Of a stretch of 64,000 nt of DNA, positions 25,229 to 34,208 are shown in pieces; within the stretch, counting starts at the first letter, position 1, and each line of letters starts with the position of its first letter. The notes beneath the pieces are model-generated. The model ran no database searches. It saw only the letters and a list, made by a program, of their open reading frames with translations, and was not told the DNA's origin. Position numbers and translations under genes: made by a program. Origin of the DNA: Paenisporosarcina sp. HGH0030 (GTDB taxonomy: Bacteria > Bacillota > Bacilli > Bacillales_A > Planococcaceae); the NCBI RefSeq assembly GCF_000411295.1, contig NZ_KE150421.1, forward strand, positions 2,273,589 through 2,337,588. The letters run 5' to 3'.

Positions 25229-26191
25229 TTACTCGTACAAGTGACATGCCACAAAATGGCCTGGTTCCTGTTCTTGCCAAGCGGGTTTAACATTCGCACA
25301 GACTTCCATCGCCATCGGGCAACGCGTTCTGAACACACAGCCTGAAGGTGGATTGATTGGACTCGGCAATTCCCCTTCGAGCAAAATACGTTCGCGTGAT
25401 TCTTCAATGTCCGGATCTGGAATCGGAATGGCGGATAACAACGCTTGCGTATAAGGATGAAGTGGATTTGCATACAGTTGTTCACTCGTCGTCAATTCAA
25501 CCATATGTCCTAAGTACATTACACCAATACGGTCCGAGATGTATTTGACCATCGACAAGTCATGCGCAATGAACAAGTACGTCAGGCCTTTTTCGCTTTG
25601 CAGTTTTTGCAGTAGCTTAACGACTTGGGCTTGAACGGATACATCGAGTGCCGAAATTGGTTCATCGGCAATGATGAAGTCTGGATCCAGTGCCAGCGCA
25701 CGCGCGATGCCGATTCGTTGACGTTGTCCTCCCGAGAATTCATGCGGATAACGGTTGGCGTGGTCGCGATTGAGTCCAACATCCTCCAATAACTGATAAA
25801 CCCGTCGTTGCATATCTTCTTTTTTCTTATGTAACCCATGGACTTCCATCGGTTCTGCAATGATTTCAAAAACAGTTGAACGAGGATTAAGTGATGCATA
25901 CGGATCTTGGAATATCATTTGCATGTTGCGCAAAAATGCATAACGATCGTTTTCGCCCATCGTATGTACATTTTTCCCACCGTACGTTACTTCCCCTTCC
26001 GTCCGATTATATAAACCCATAATCGTCCGTCCTGCAGTTGATTTGCCACAGCCCGATTCACCAACAAGTCCGAATGTTTCTCCTTGGTAAATTTCAAAAC
26101 TGATGCCGTCCACAGCTTTTAATGTTTGATTCTTGCCTATATCAAAATGGCGTTTCAGATCTTTTACTTCAAGCAATACTTGACCAGTCAT
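25229..26191 (-). CDS. ykfD: Oligopeptide ABC transporter ATP-binding protein, YkfD-like
   Basis: A 320-residue OppF-type ATPase, last gene of the nine-gene cluster. Walker [10 protein letters not shown] near residue 43, signature [14 protein letters not shown] near 154, Walker [15 protein letters not shown] near 174, and the OppD/F C-terminal Cys-rich motif [17 protein letters not shown] near 284-300. It pairs with the DppD ATPase of the same operon; two different ATPases drive the DppB/DppC membrane pair. The 5' end overlaps the ykfC-like gene by four bases, indicating tight coupling. The gene order matches B. subtilis dpp-ykf. Confidence 0.9.
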   Translation of the reverse strand: MTGQVLLEVKDLKRHFDIGKNQTLKAVDGISFEIYQGETFGLVGESGCGKSTAGRTIMGLYNRTEGEVTYGGKNVHTMGENDRYAFLRNMQMIFQDPYASLNPRSTVFEIIAEPMEVHGLHKKKEDMQRRVYQLLEDVGLNRDHANRYPHEFSGGQRQRIGIARALALDPDFIIADEPISALDVSVQAQVVKLLQKLQSEKGLTYLFIAHDLSMVKYISDRIGVMYLGHMVELTTSEQLYANPLHPYTQALLSAIPIPDPDIEESRERILLEGELPSPINPPSGCVFRTRCPMAMEVCANVKPAWQEQEPGHFVACHLYE

Positions 26192-27129
26192 GACGCTTCC
26201 CCCTCAGCTCTTGCGTAGCGTCTTACGGCGCACAATTCTTTTACGAACTTTGTTCCTTCAAGTTCTATTACTTCAATGTGTTGTCCAGTGGAAGGCGAAT
26301 GAATCATTTGCCCGTTGCCTGTGTAAATACCGACGTGCCGAACATTGCTAGACCCTACGTTCGCAAAGAACAATAAATCGCCAATCTCCCACTGAGTCAT
26401 GTTGGCCATATCCACTTCTTCACCATTTCTTGCTTGATCATCCGCATCCCGAGGGATGAAATAACCATGCGCTTTTAACATATTGTAGCTAAACCCTGAA
26501 CAATCGTAGCCGTACGAAGACATTCCGCCCCAGAAGTATGGAAGCTCCAAAAATCGCATGGCACTCGCCACTACGTCATCCCCTGAACGTTCAATGAAAG
26601 CTTCAATTCCTGGCCCATGCTCGATTTCTTCGCTTGAAATAAGGGCTTCACCATGAGGTGTTGAAACTAAAGTAAATTGTTCATTATTATCGAGTATAGG
26701 AAGAATCGTGTTGAAAGGAACCACCAGCAAAGGCTTTAAATCTTTCGTCCAAAGTTGCGCTCTAGGCTGTGTCACTTTGGCAAAGCCGAAATCTGAGATG
26801 CGTTCCATTTCTTTTAATTGAGCAACGGGTATCCATCCCGGATAGCCACGGCCGTCCTTTTTGGAAGGTTGCCATGTGCAGATTACTTTTGCCCAGTCAC
26901 CAACGATCTCTTCAATCAATACAGGTTCCCCGTAAAGGACTTGTGTTTGCACGCGGTTATCGTTGCACAAATCAAGCAAATCCTCATACTTCATTGCTTC
27001 CAGCCATTTTGTGAAACGGACTGGATTTTCAAGCCCATGGGTGTCTTGAGTACGTGCAGACTCAGGCGAAGTCCATACTGTCGCCACCGCTACCGAACAA
27101 GCCCAAGTCGTGGATGATTGAACTAGCAT
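26188..27129 (-). CDS. ykfC: NlpC/P60 gamma-D-glutamyl-L-diamino acid endopeptidase, YkfC-like
   Basis: A 313-residue cell-wall peptide hydrolase: N-terminal SH3b-like domains (TQVLYGEPVLIEEIVGDW, WTKDLKPLLVV) and a C-terminal NlpC/P60 domain from about residue 190, with YDCSGFSYNMLKAHG (catalytic Cys) and RHVGIYTGNGQMIHSP (catalytic His). YkfC cuts the D-Glu to meso-diaminopimelate bond in free murein tripeptides. No clear signal peptide is seen; a cytosolic recycling role fits the operon. It overlaps the ykfD-like gene by four bases. AAGGGGG precedes the ATG. Confidence 0.9.
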   Translation of the reverse strand: MLVQSSTTWACSVAVATVWTSPESARTQDTHGLENPVRFTKWLEAMKYEDLLDLCNDNRVQTQVLYGEPVLIEEIVGDWAKVICTWQPSKKDGRGYPGWIPVAQLKEMERISDFGFAKVTQPRAQLWTKDLKPLLVVPFNTILPILDNNEQFTLVSTPHGEALISSEEIEHGPGIEAFIERSGDDVVASAMRFLELPYFWGGMSSYGYDCSGFSYNMLKAHGYFIPRDADDQARNGEEVDMANMTQWEIGDLLFFANVGSSNVRHVGIYTGNGQMIHSPSTGQHIEVIELEGTKFVKELCAVRRYARAEGEAS

Positions 27130-27142
27130 ATGAAAATCCCCC

Positions 27143-28246
27143 TTACCCTTTACGATGAAATCGTTTATTCATTAAATCTGTATGTATTCCGAGCCCTGAC
27201 TCACGAGAGAAACGAATATGTCGACCGTCATAAACAATGCCACCTTCGACGATATCTTCTGCAAGCATCAACGGCGCATCAAAATCAAAGCGTGTCACGT
27301 TTGGCTGGCTTGCAGCAAAATGAGCCGCTGCGGAAATTCCGAGTTTCGTCTCGATCATGCTCCCAGTCATGCATTCCACTCCATAACTTTCTGCTAAAGC
27401 ATTGATTTTCAACGCTTGATAAATGCCACCAGCTTTCATCAGTTTGATATTGATTAAATCCGCTGCTCGAAGCTGAAGAACGCGTATTGCGTCTTTCGGT
27501 GTGAAAATACTTTCATCCGCCATAATTGGCGTATGTGTATTCAAGGTCACATGCTGTAAACCTTCGATATCATTCGCTTTCACGGGCTGCTCGATGAGTT
27601 CGATTTCAAGCCCGGCATCTTCCATCTGCCCAATTGCTCGGACCGCTTCTTTCGCTTCCCAGCCTTGATTAGCGTCCAGTCTAAGCTTCGTTTCATAGCC
27701 GATTTTTTCACGGATTGCACGAATTCGTTCAACGTCTTTCTCGATATCATCGATGCCTACTTTTATCTTCAATACATTAAATCCTTTTTTTACATAACGA
27801 GCTGCGTCTTCAGCCATTTCTTCCGCATCATTGACACTGACCGTGAAATCCGTTTCTAGTGTATCTCGGTATCCACCAAGCAATGTGACAAGCGGAATCC
27901 CTGCAAGTTGGCCAAGCAAATCATGGAGGGCCATATCAAGTGCTGCTTTAGCACTTGAATTCCCTACCATGGAGCGATGCAATTTTTGGAATACCCGCTC
28001 CGAATGATGTAAATCAAGTCCAATCAGTTGGGGGCCTATCACATGATCGATAGCAAACTGAATACTCCCAAGCGAATCACCTGTGATGACGTGGGTAGGG
28101 GGTGCTTCCCCCCAACCGACACTTCCATCTTCAGTTGTAATTTTCACAAATATGGATTCAGCAATCGTCACGGTACGAAGTGCGGTTTTAAACGGTTTTG
28201 TGAGCGGTACCGCAACCGAAAAGGTTTCAATTGAATGTAGAATCAT
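27143..28246 (-). CDS. ykfB: L-Ala-D/L-Glu epimerase, YkfB-like
   Basis: A 367-residue enolase-superfamily enzyme. FNVLKIKVGID has the KxK catalytic lysine pair near residue 160, LRLDANQGW gives the first metal Asp near 190, then IEQPVKAND and MADESIF (Glu/Asp ligands) and INIKLMKAGGI with the second acid-base lysine near 266. These are the markers of L-Ala-D/L-Glu epimerase. It converts L-Ala-D-Glu from murein into L-Ala-L-Glu, which ordinary peptidases can split. The start has GAGGGGAAA. It sits between the ykfC- and ykfA-like genes as in B. subtilis. Confidence 0.92.
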   Translation of the reverse strand: MILHSIETFSVAVPLTKPFKTALRTVTIAESIFVKITTEDGSVGWGEAPPTHVITGDSLGSIQFAIDHVIGPQLIGLDLHHSERVFQKLHRSMVGNSSAKAALDMALHDLLGQLAGIPLVTLLGGYRDTLETDFTVSVNDAEEMAEDAARYVKKGFNVLKIKVGIDDIEKDVERIRAIREKIGYETKLRLDANQGWEAKEAVRAIGQMEDAGLEIELIEQPVKANDIEGLQHVTLNTHTPIMADESIFTPKDAIRVLQLRAADLINIKLMKAGGIYQALKINALAESYGVECMTGSMIETKLGISAAAHFAASQPNVTRFDFDAPLMLAEDIVEGGIVYDGRHIRFSRESGLGIHTDLMNKRFHRKG

Positions 28247-28264
28247 GGTAGTTTCCCCTCCCGA

Positions 28265-29188
28265 TTATTTAACTCCTGGTAAGATGGTCAATGTTTTGGC
28301 ATCGCCATCGAGTCTTGCTTCCACTCCTAGTGGAACGGCAAAGTGTGGTTCACAATGACCGATTTTAAAACCAGAAACGACTGGTTTTCCTAAATCACCC
28401 AAGTAATGTTCCAATACTTCACCAAGTGTCAATGTCGTTTTTCGTTTTTTAGGTACTGCTCGGGCAAAATCCCCAACTACGATGCCAACTGCATCTTGAA
28501 GTTTCCCAGCCAATCGTAATTGATTCAACATGCTGTCTACTTTATATGGTTCTTCATCCACGTCTTCAATCAACAGTAACTTGCCACGAGTATCGATTTC
28601 ATATTTAGAGCCCAGTGCACTCACTAGCAATGAAAGATTCCCACCGACAAGTTCCCCTTGTGCATTCCCACCACCTAATGTGGTCAATGGAGAAATATCT
28701 TCGGTATAATGCAGTTCGATTGGTTCAAACAGCTGATTGAACATACGTGCGGACAAATCATGGAACGTATCTTTCCCTACATCCGATGCAAGCATCGGTC
28801 CATGGAATGTCACTACATTGGCGAATTGGCCGATTGTTGTATGGAGGAATGTGATGTCGCTATAGCCCCATAAAATTTTCGGTTGTTCCGCCATTAATTG
28901 AAAGTCGATTCGGTCAGCGTAACGCCCTGCCCCGTAACCGCCTCCTGCACAAATGATCCCTTTTATGCTTTGATCAGCAAGCATAGCTTGTAAATCTTCC
29001 AGACGTTCATCATCGGTACCAGCCAAATAGCCGTGCACGTTCTCGATATATTTGCCCATTTTGACGTTTAATCCCAGTTGTTCTAAAAATGTGAGCGAGC
29101 GTTGCAAGCTTTCTAAGTTGGGAGGACTTGACGGGGCTATAATGCCAATCGTATCCCCTTTTTGTAATCGTGTTGGTCGTATGCGCAT
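28265..29188 (-). CDS. ykfA: LD-carboxypeptidase family protein, YkfA-like (S66)
   Basis: A 307-residue serine peptidase of family S66 (LdcA/MccF type). GDTIGIIAPSSPPN at the N-terminus, IICAGGGYGAGRYADRIDF, WGYSDITFLH with the nucleophile Ser near residue 113, a Glu in LLLIEDVDEEPYKVDSML, and the late FKIGHCEP His. The Ser-Glu-His triad is intact. LdcA-type enzymes remove D-Ala from murein tetrapeptides; MccF-type ones cleave microcin conjugates; the ykf context supports the first. I chose ATG 29188 after GAGAGGAG rather than the longer frame. Confidence 0.9.
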   Translation of the reverse strand: MRIRPTRLQKGDTIGIIAPSSPPNLESLQRSLTFLEQLGLNVKMGKYIENVHGYLAGTDDERLEDLQAMLADQSIKGIICAGGGYGAGRYADRIDFQLMAEQPKILWGYSDITFLHTTIGQFANVVTFHGPMLASDVGKDTFHDLSARMFNQLFEPIELHYTEDISPLTTLGGGNAQGELVGGNLSLLVSALGSKYEIDTRGKLLLIEDVDEEPYKVDSMLNQLRLAGKLQDAVGIVVGDFARAVPKKRKTTLTLGEVLEHYLGDLGKPVVSGFKIGHCEPHFAVPLGVEARLDGDAKTLTILPGVK

Positions 29189-29260
29189 GCTTATATTGCT
29201 CCTCTCTTCTATTTTCAAAAAAAGTTATTCGCCTAAGTATAACTTCTTTTGAAAACAGAA

Positions 29261-29295
29261 GGGTGCGGCGCCAGATTGAGACGCCGCAACTTCTT
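29261..29295 (-). terminator. Hairpin between dppE and ykfA
   Basis: Inverted repeat TGCGGCG / CGCCGCA. It may slow or partly end transcription between dppE and ykfA, leading to different levels of the two halves of the cluster. It lacks a clean T-run on the minus strand, so full termination is unlikely. Confidence 0.4.
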
Positions 29296-29347
29296 GTTTT
29301 TATTGTCTTGAAAGTATAAATTTATGGGTATTTCATTCGAAATCAGT

Positions 29348-29465
29348 TGTGTCTAGCTCCGCAGGCCAGACCGCACCTCCGTTTCACTGTCTCATTCGAA
29401 AACAGGTTTTCGATTCGACAGTTCCAACGTCGGAGTCGGTCTATCATGGCCTGCTGCGCTTTTCT
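29348..29465. repeat. Large imperfect palindrome, probable dispersed intergenic element
   Basis: About 118 bases beginning TGTGTCTAGCTCCGCAGG and ending CCTGCTGCGC. Outer arms GCAGGCCAGACCG / CGGTCTATCATGGCCTGC pair with a bulge, and an inner hairpin (GAAAAC..GTTTTC with CTGTC..GACAG) sits in the middle. GTGTCTAGCTCC-headed palindromes are known to me as recurrent intergenic repeats in Bacillaceae. Only one full copy lies in this window, so the repeat nature is from that recall. Confidence 0.6.
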
Positions 29466-29468
29466 ATA

Positions 29469-31112
29469 TTATTCCGCTTTTTTGTCTACCCATTTAAGGT
29501 CTAGGTAACCTACTGGGTGACGCACAATTCCAGAAACGCTTGGTTTTTGCAATGCCACTTGGTTATAGAAGTGGATTGGGAAAATCGGCATTTCTTTCAT
29601 TAATACTTTCTCAGCATTCATCAATAACTGCCAGCGAGCTTCTGCATCTGTTTCTTTTTTTGCATCGGCAATCAGTTTATCGAATTCTGCATTTGACCAA
29701 CCAGTACGGTTCATTGATGAACCTGTAACGAAGCTTTCAATCGCGTTCACTGGATCTGCATAGTCGTGTAAGAATGAAGAACGGGACAATTGATATTTCA
29801 ATTCTTTTTGTTCAGAAGAGAATACACTTCCTTCTACATTCGCTAATTCCACGTCCACGCCTAAAGCTTCTTTAAACTGCGCTTGCAAAGCAACCGCAAT
29901 GTTTTGATGTGTATCTGAAGTTGAGTACGTTAAAGTAACAGTCGGTAATTTATCGTAGCCTTCTTCTTTCATACCTTCTTCTAACAATTTCTTCGCTTCT
30001 TCAGCGTTGAATTCTACTAAATTGCCAACCGTGTCACGGAATTCAGAACCGTCCGGACCTTGGAAGCCGTAAGAAACGAAACCATGCGCTGGTTTTTCAC
30101 CGTTTTTCGTTACGAATTCAACAATCTCTTCTTGGTTGACTGCTGTTGCGAAAGCTTTACGAATTTTTTCGTTCGTGAAAGGCTCCATTGTTGTGTTGAA
30201 ACGATAGAAATAAGTACCTGCCTGGTCTTGAATTGATACTTCTTCGCTGTCCATTAAATCAGCAGCCAATTCAGATGGAACGTCAGATACATCTAGTTCA
30301 TTCGCTTGGTACATTTGGTACTCTGTATTGGAGTCGTTGACCATTGCCCACTCTACTTTATCTAGCTTCACAGTTTTAGCATCCCAATACTCTGGGTTTT
30401 TCTCAAATACCATTTTCACATCATGTTCCCATGATGCTAATTGGAATGGACCGTTTCCTACGAATGATTCTGATTCAGTGAACCATTGTGCGTTTTCTGT
30501 TGCCACTTTTTCATTGATTGGGAAAAAGCTTGGGTTTGTAATGATATTCAAAAATGCATCAGTTGGTGCAGTTAATTTTACTTCAAATGTTTTTTCATCC
30601 AATGCCTTCATTGCTACATCTTCAATCTTACCTTTACCTGTGTTGAATGCTTCTGCACCTTCGATGAAGTAACCAAGGAAAGCCGCTGGTGAAGCTGTGT
30701 TCGGATCCAACATGCGTGTCCAGCCATATACGAAGTCTTTAGCAGTAACTGCGTCTCCATTAGACCATTTTGCATCTTCACGAATGTGGAATGTATATGT
30801 CAAACCATCTTCAGATACTTCAATTTTTTCAGCCGTTGCTTCTTCTGGCTGATGGTCTTCGCCTAAACGAGTTAACCCTTCCATCAAGTTGTTCAATGCA
30901 TTCCAAGAAACAGCATCAAAGCCGACCGATGGATCGAATGATGTTGGCTCGGTGCCGTTGTTCAAGTAAAGCACTTTTTCTTCAGCTGTTTCTGTTTCTT
31001 TGTCGTCTCCGCCTTTGTCAGCTGGCTTTTCGCCTGCATCATTATTCGCTGTACATGCTGATAGTACAAGTGCGAATACGGCTGTCAGTAAAAACAAGAG
31101 CCATTTCTTCAT
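29469..31112 (-). CDS. dppE: Peptide ABC transporter substrate-binding lipoprotein, DppE-like
   Basis: A 547-residue lipoprotein of the SBP_bac_5 (OppA/DppE) family. The signal peptide MKKWLLFLLTAVFALVLSAC ends at a lipobox Cys at residue 20. An acidic linker is followed by LNNGTEPTSFDPS, the usual start of the OppA fold. It captures peptides, in this operon probably murein-derived di- and tripeptides, and delivers them to DppB/DppC. The start 31112 follows AAGGGGG; the longer frame has no site. Confidence 0.92.
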   Translation of the reverse strand: MKKWLLFLLTAVFALVLSACTANNDAGEKPADKGGDDKETETAEEKVLYLNNGTEPTSFDPSVGFDAVSWNALNNLMEGLTRLGEDHQPEEATAEKIEVSEDGLTYTFHIREDAKWSNGDAVTAKDFVYGWTRMLDPNTASPAAFLGYFIEGAEAFNTGKGKIEDVAMKALDEKTFEVKLTAPTDAFLNIITNPSFFPINEKVATENAQWFTESESFVGNGPFQLASWEHDVKMVFEKNPEYWDAKTVKLDKVEWAMVNDSNTEYQMYQANELDVSDVPSELAADLMDSEEVSIQDQAGTYFYRFNTTMEPFTNEKIRKAFATAVNQEEIVEFVTKNGEKPAHGFVSYGFQGPDGSEFRDTVGNLVEFNAEEAKKLLEEGMKEEGYDKLPTVTLTYSTSDTHQNIAVALQAQFKEALGVDVELANVEGSVFSSEQKELKYQLSRSSFLHDYADPVNAIESFVTGSSMNRTGWSNAEFDKLIADAKKETDAEARWQLLMNAEKVLMKEMPIFPIHFYNQVALQKPSVSGIVRHPVGYLDLKWVDKKAE

Positions 31113-31174
31113 GTGTGTTTTCCCCCTTGGAATTGTGTTCATGCTTTATGATTATGCACCTAAGTGCGTTCATC

Positions 31175-32302
31175 CTATTTTTGAGCTATTTCCAAAAACG
31201 CTTGTGCACGTTCGTCCTGTAACCAACAATCGACGCGATGAGTAGCTGTTTTAACCGTTGTGTCTGGATGTACGTGTTCACAAACTTCCATTGCAAATGG
31301 ACATCTCGCTGTAAATGCACACCCTGTAGGTGGCGCAAATAAATCAGGTGGTGTCCCTTCAATTGGCTGCAGTTCTTCCGCAATCAAATCGAGACGCGGA
31401 ACCGAATTGAGCAAGCCTTGCGTATACGGATGCTGTGGCGTATAGAAAATCTCACGCTTCGTACCGAGTTCAATGATTTTGCCAGCATACATCACCGCAA
31501 TACGATCTGCGATTTTTGCTACAACTCCCAGGTCATGAGTGATCAGAACAATCGATACTCCTGTTTTTGCTTGAATTTCTTCAAACAATTCGAGGATTTG
31601 CGCTTGAATCGTTACATCTAGTGCAGTTGTCGGTTCATCCGCGATTAATAACTCCGGTTCGCAAATGAGCGCAATGGCAATAACAATCCGTTGACGCATT
31701 CCGCCTGAAAACTGGTGAGGATACTGTTTTAAACGTTCTTGCGGATTTGGGATACCTACTAAGCGAAGCATGGCTAGCGCTTTTTCTTTCGCTTCCGCTT
31801 TGCTTGCTTTGGTATGTGTGAGCACACCCTCCATCAACTGCTCGCCAATGGTAAGTGTCGGATTGAGTGCCGTCATCGGATCTTGGAAAATCATTGAGAT
31901 GTCGACACCCTGTATTTTGCGAAGTTCTTTTTTCGTCATATTCGTAAGATTGACATCTTTGAACATCACTTTGCCATCTAAAATACGCCCCGGCGGCTGT
32001 GGAATAAGCCCCATAATGGCATTGGATGTCACGGATTTTCCGCAACCCGATTCGCCTACAATTGCAAGCGTCTCTCCTTTTCGGAGAGCAAAGGAAACAC
32101 CACGGACGGCATGTACATTTCCACCATATGTTTTGAATGACACATGTAAATTGTCTACCGACAAAATGATGTCCTCGGTTATGACTTTTTTACGTTTCAT
32201 TTTTTGCGTGTGCGCCGTCACAACCGCTTGTTGAGTACGACCGACTTCCGCGCGTCTTTCTCTCGCCAATTCCCGGGCGTTTTCTAGTTGCTGTTCGTTC
32301 AT
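31175..32302 (-). CDS. dppD: Dipeptide ABC transporter ATP-binding protein, DppD-like
   Basis: A 375-residue OppD-type ATPase with an unusually long N-terminal extension of about 45 polar, basic residues (ARERRAEVGRTQQ) before the ATPase core. Walker [10 protein letters not shown] near residue 80, signature SGGMRQRIVIAIAL near 187, Walker B LLIADEPTTALDVT near 207 and C-terminal PTGCAFTARCPFAMEVC motif. The N-terminal extension is longer than in B. subtilis DppD and could be a start misread, but AAGGGGG before ATG 32302 supports it. It overlaps nothing essential; its start is within 10 bases of the dppC stop. Confidence 0.9.
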   Translation of the reverse strand: MNEQQLENARELARERRAEVGRTQQAVVTAHTQKMKRKKVITEDIILSVDNLHVSFKTYGGNVHAVRGVSFALRKGETLAIVGESGCGKSVTSNAIMGLIPQPPGRILDGKVMFKDVNLTNMTKKELRKIQGVDISMIFQDPMTALNPTLTIGEQLMEGVLTHTKASKAEAKEKALAMLRLVGIPNPQERLKQYPHQFSGGMRQRIVIAIALICEPELLIADEPTTALDVTIQAQILELFEEIQAKTGVSIVLITHDLGVVAKIADRIAVMYAGKIIELGTKREIFYTPQHPYTQGLLNSVPRLDLIAEELQPIEGTPPDLFAPPTGCAFTARCPFAMEVCEHVHPDTTVKTATHRVDCWLQDERAQAFLEIAQK

Positions 32303-32307
32303 ATGTG

Positions 32308-33261
32308 TCACCCCCTTAACTTCGGATCAAGTGCGTCTTGTAGTCCGTCACCAAGGACGTTAAATGCAAACATAGTTAATGAAATGAAGAATGCCGGGAA
32401 GAATAGTCTCCACCAGTGACCTGATAGGATAACTGGCAAGGCATCATTCGCCATAACACCCCAACTTGCAAATGGGGCTTGAATACCGAGTCCAAGGAAA
32501 CTCAGGAAGGCTTCCGCGAAAATGGCACTCGGAACCGTCAAGGTCATTTGGACAATGATTGGACCCATGGTGTTCGGCAATAAGTTTCGTCGAATGATTC
32601 GTGGTGTTTTTGCTCCAAATGATTTGGACGCTGTCACGAATTCATAGTTTTTGATTTGCAGTACTTGTCCCCTTACAATTCGGGCCATTCCGACCCATCC
32701 GGTAACGGTCAGAGCGACAATAATTGTCGTTAAACTTGGACCCATTACAACCAATAATAAAATAACAACTAATAAATGCGGCAAGCCATACAGGACTTCA
32801 ATGATACGCATCATTATGGCATCTGTACGTCCACCTTTGTAGCCACTAAAACCGCCGTAAATCACACCGATAAAGAAGTCAATCAATGCTGCGGCAAGTC
32901 CCACAAACAATGAAATACGAGCGCCATACCAGGTGCGTGTAAAGACATCGCGTCCCATTTCATCCGTCCCAAACCAGTGTTCACTTGAAGGTGCTTTGTT
33001 TTGGTTCGGCAAATCCATGCCATCCACGGGATGCGGAGAGAAAATCGGACCAAAAATCGCAAGTAACGTCAAAAGAACTAAGAAAATTAAACCCGTCATT
33101 GCCAGCTTATTTGTGCGAAGTCGACGCCATGCATCTTTCCAATAGGATAATGAAGGTCGAACAACGGCTTCCGCTTCGACTAAATCTCTATCTTTCTTAC
33201 GGAACCATTCATCAGGTACTCGGTTGGGTGATACGGGTGTCGATTCGTGGTTGATAGTCAT
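32308..33261 (-). CDS. dppC: Dipeptide ABC transporter permease, DppC-like
   Basis: A 317-residue permease. An N-terminal cytoplasmic part of about 35 residues is followed by six membrane segments; the EAA-type coupling loop (ASKSFGAKTPRIIRRNLLPN) is near residue 215. GTDEMGRDVFTRTWYGARISL is the usual OppC periplasmic motif. The start codon overlaps the TGA stop of dppB (GTGATG), indicating translational coupling. GAGGGGG precedes it. Confidence 0.92.
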   Translation of the reverse strand: MTINHESTPVSPNRVPDEWFRKKDRDLVEAEAVVRPSLSYWKDAWRRLRTNKLAMTGLIFLVLLTLLAIFGPIFSPHPVDGMDLPNQNKAPSSEHWFGTDEMGRDVFTRTWYGARISLFVGLAAALIDFFIGVIYGGFSGYKGGRTDAIMMRIIEVLYGLPHLLVVILLLVVMGPSLTTIIVALTVTGWVGMARIVRGQVLQIKNYEFVTASKSFGAKTPRIIRRNLLPNTMGPIIVQMTLTVPSAIFAEAFLSFLGLGIQAPFASWGVMANDALPVILSGHWWRLFFPAFFISLTMFAFNVLGDGLQDALDPKLRG

Positions 33262-34196
33262 CACGCATCCCCCTCTTTCTTATGCAATTTAATACGTGGA
33301 TCTAGGAATCCATAAACCAAATCGACAATGAATAACATAACTACGAGAATCGTGCTGTAGAATACGGTCGTTCCCATAATGACCGGATAATCCCGGTTGT
33401 TGATACTTTCAACGAAGTATTTTCCCATCCCGGGAATTGCGAATATTTTCTCGATGACGAACGTTCCTGTCAGAATCCCAGCAAGCATCGTCCCCATAAT
33501 TGTGACAACTGGCATTAAGGCATTGCGCAACGCATGTCGTGCAACAATGCGAAACGGTGACAATCCTTTTGCTCTCGCCATTTTTATGTAATCCTGCGTC
33601 AATACTTCAAGCATCGACGAACGCGTTAAACGTGCAATGATGGCCATTGGACCCGTAGCAAGAGCGAGCACCGGAAGTACCATATGCATCGGGCTCGACC
33701 AGGTGGCTGGTGGGAAAATATTATAATCTACTGCCAGTTTTTGAATAAGCAATGTAGCCAGTACGAAGCTTGGTACGGAAATTCCGATTACCGCAAATGT
33801 CATTGCAAAGTAATCAATAATCCCGTTATGACGCAGTGCTGCAAAGGTTCCGAGTAAAACACCCGAAATTACTGCTACCAAAATGGTTACCATCCCGAGC
33901 TCAAAGGATATCGGGAAGCCACGAGAGAGCAGTTCATTAACCGTTTCATTCGGTTTTTTGATTGAAGGTCCAAAATCCAACGTGACAATGGATTTTAGGT
34001 AGTACAAATATTGGACCGGAAGTGGTTCATCCAGCTTGTAAAAGCGTTCTAAATTGGCTTGAATCGTTTCATTTGTCGTACGTTCTTCATTGAACGGCGA
34101 TCCTGGAATTGAGTGCATCAAGATAAATGTCAGGGTCGCAATGATCAGAATGGTCATGATCATCATAAAGAAACGTTTGATGGTATATGAGAACAT
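33261..34196 (-). CDS. dppB: Dipeptide ABC transporter permease, DppB-like
   Basis: A 311-residue OppB/DppB permease with six membrane helices. The first helix is followed by GSPFNEERTTNETIQANLE, the typical OppB extracytoplasmic segment. The EAA loop (ARAKGLSPFRIVARHALRNA) lies near residue 205. It forms the channel together with DppC. It starts 12 bases after the dppA stop with AAGGGGG ahead. Confidence 0.92.
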   Translation of the reverse strand: MFSYTIKRFFMMIMTILIIATLTFILMHSIPGSPFNEERTTNETIQANLERFYKLDEPLPVQYLYYLKSIVTLDFGPSIKKPNETVNELLSRGFPISFELGMVTILVAVISGVLLGTFAALRHNGIIDYFAMTFAVIGISVPSFVLATLLIQKLAVDYNIFPPATWSSPMHMVLPVLALATGPMAIIARLTRSSMLEVLTQDYIKMARAKGLSPFRIVARHALRNALMPVVTIMGTMLAGILTGTFVIEKIFAIPGMGKYFVESINNRDYPVIMGTTVFYSTILVVMLFIVDLVYGFLDPRIKLHKKEGDA

Positions 34197-34208
34197 ATTA
34201 AGTCCCCC

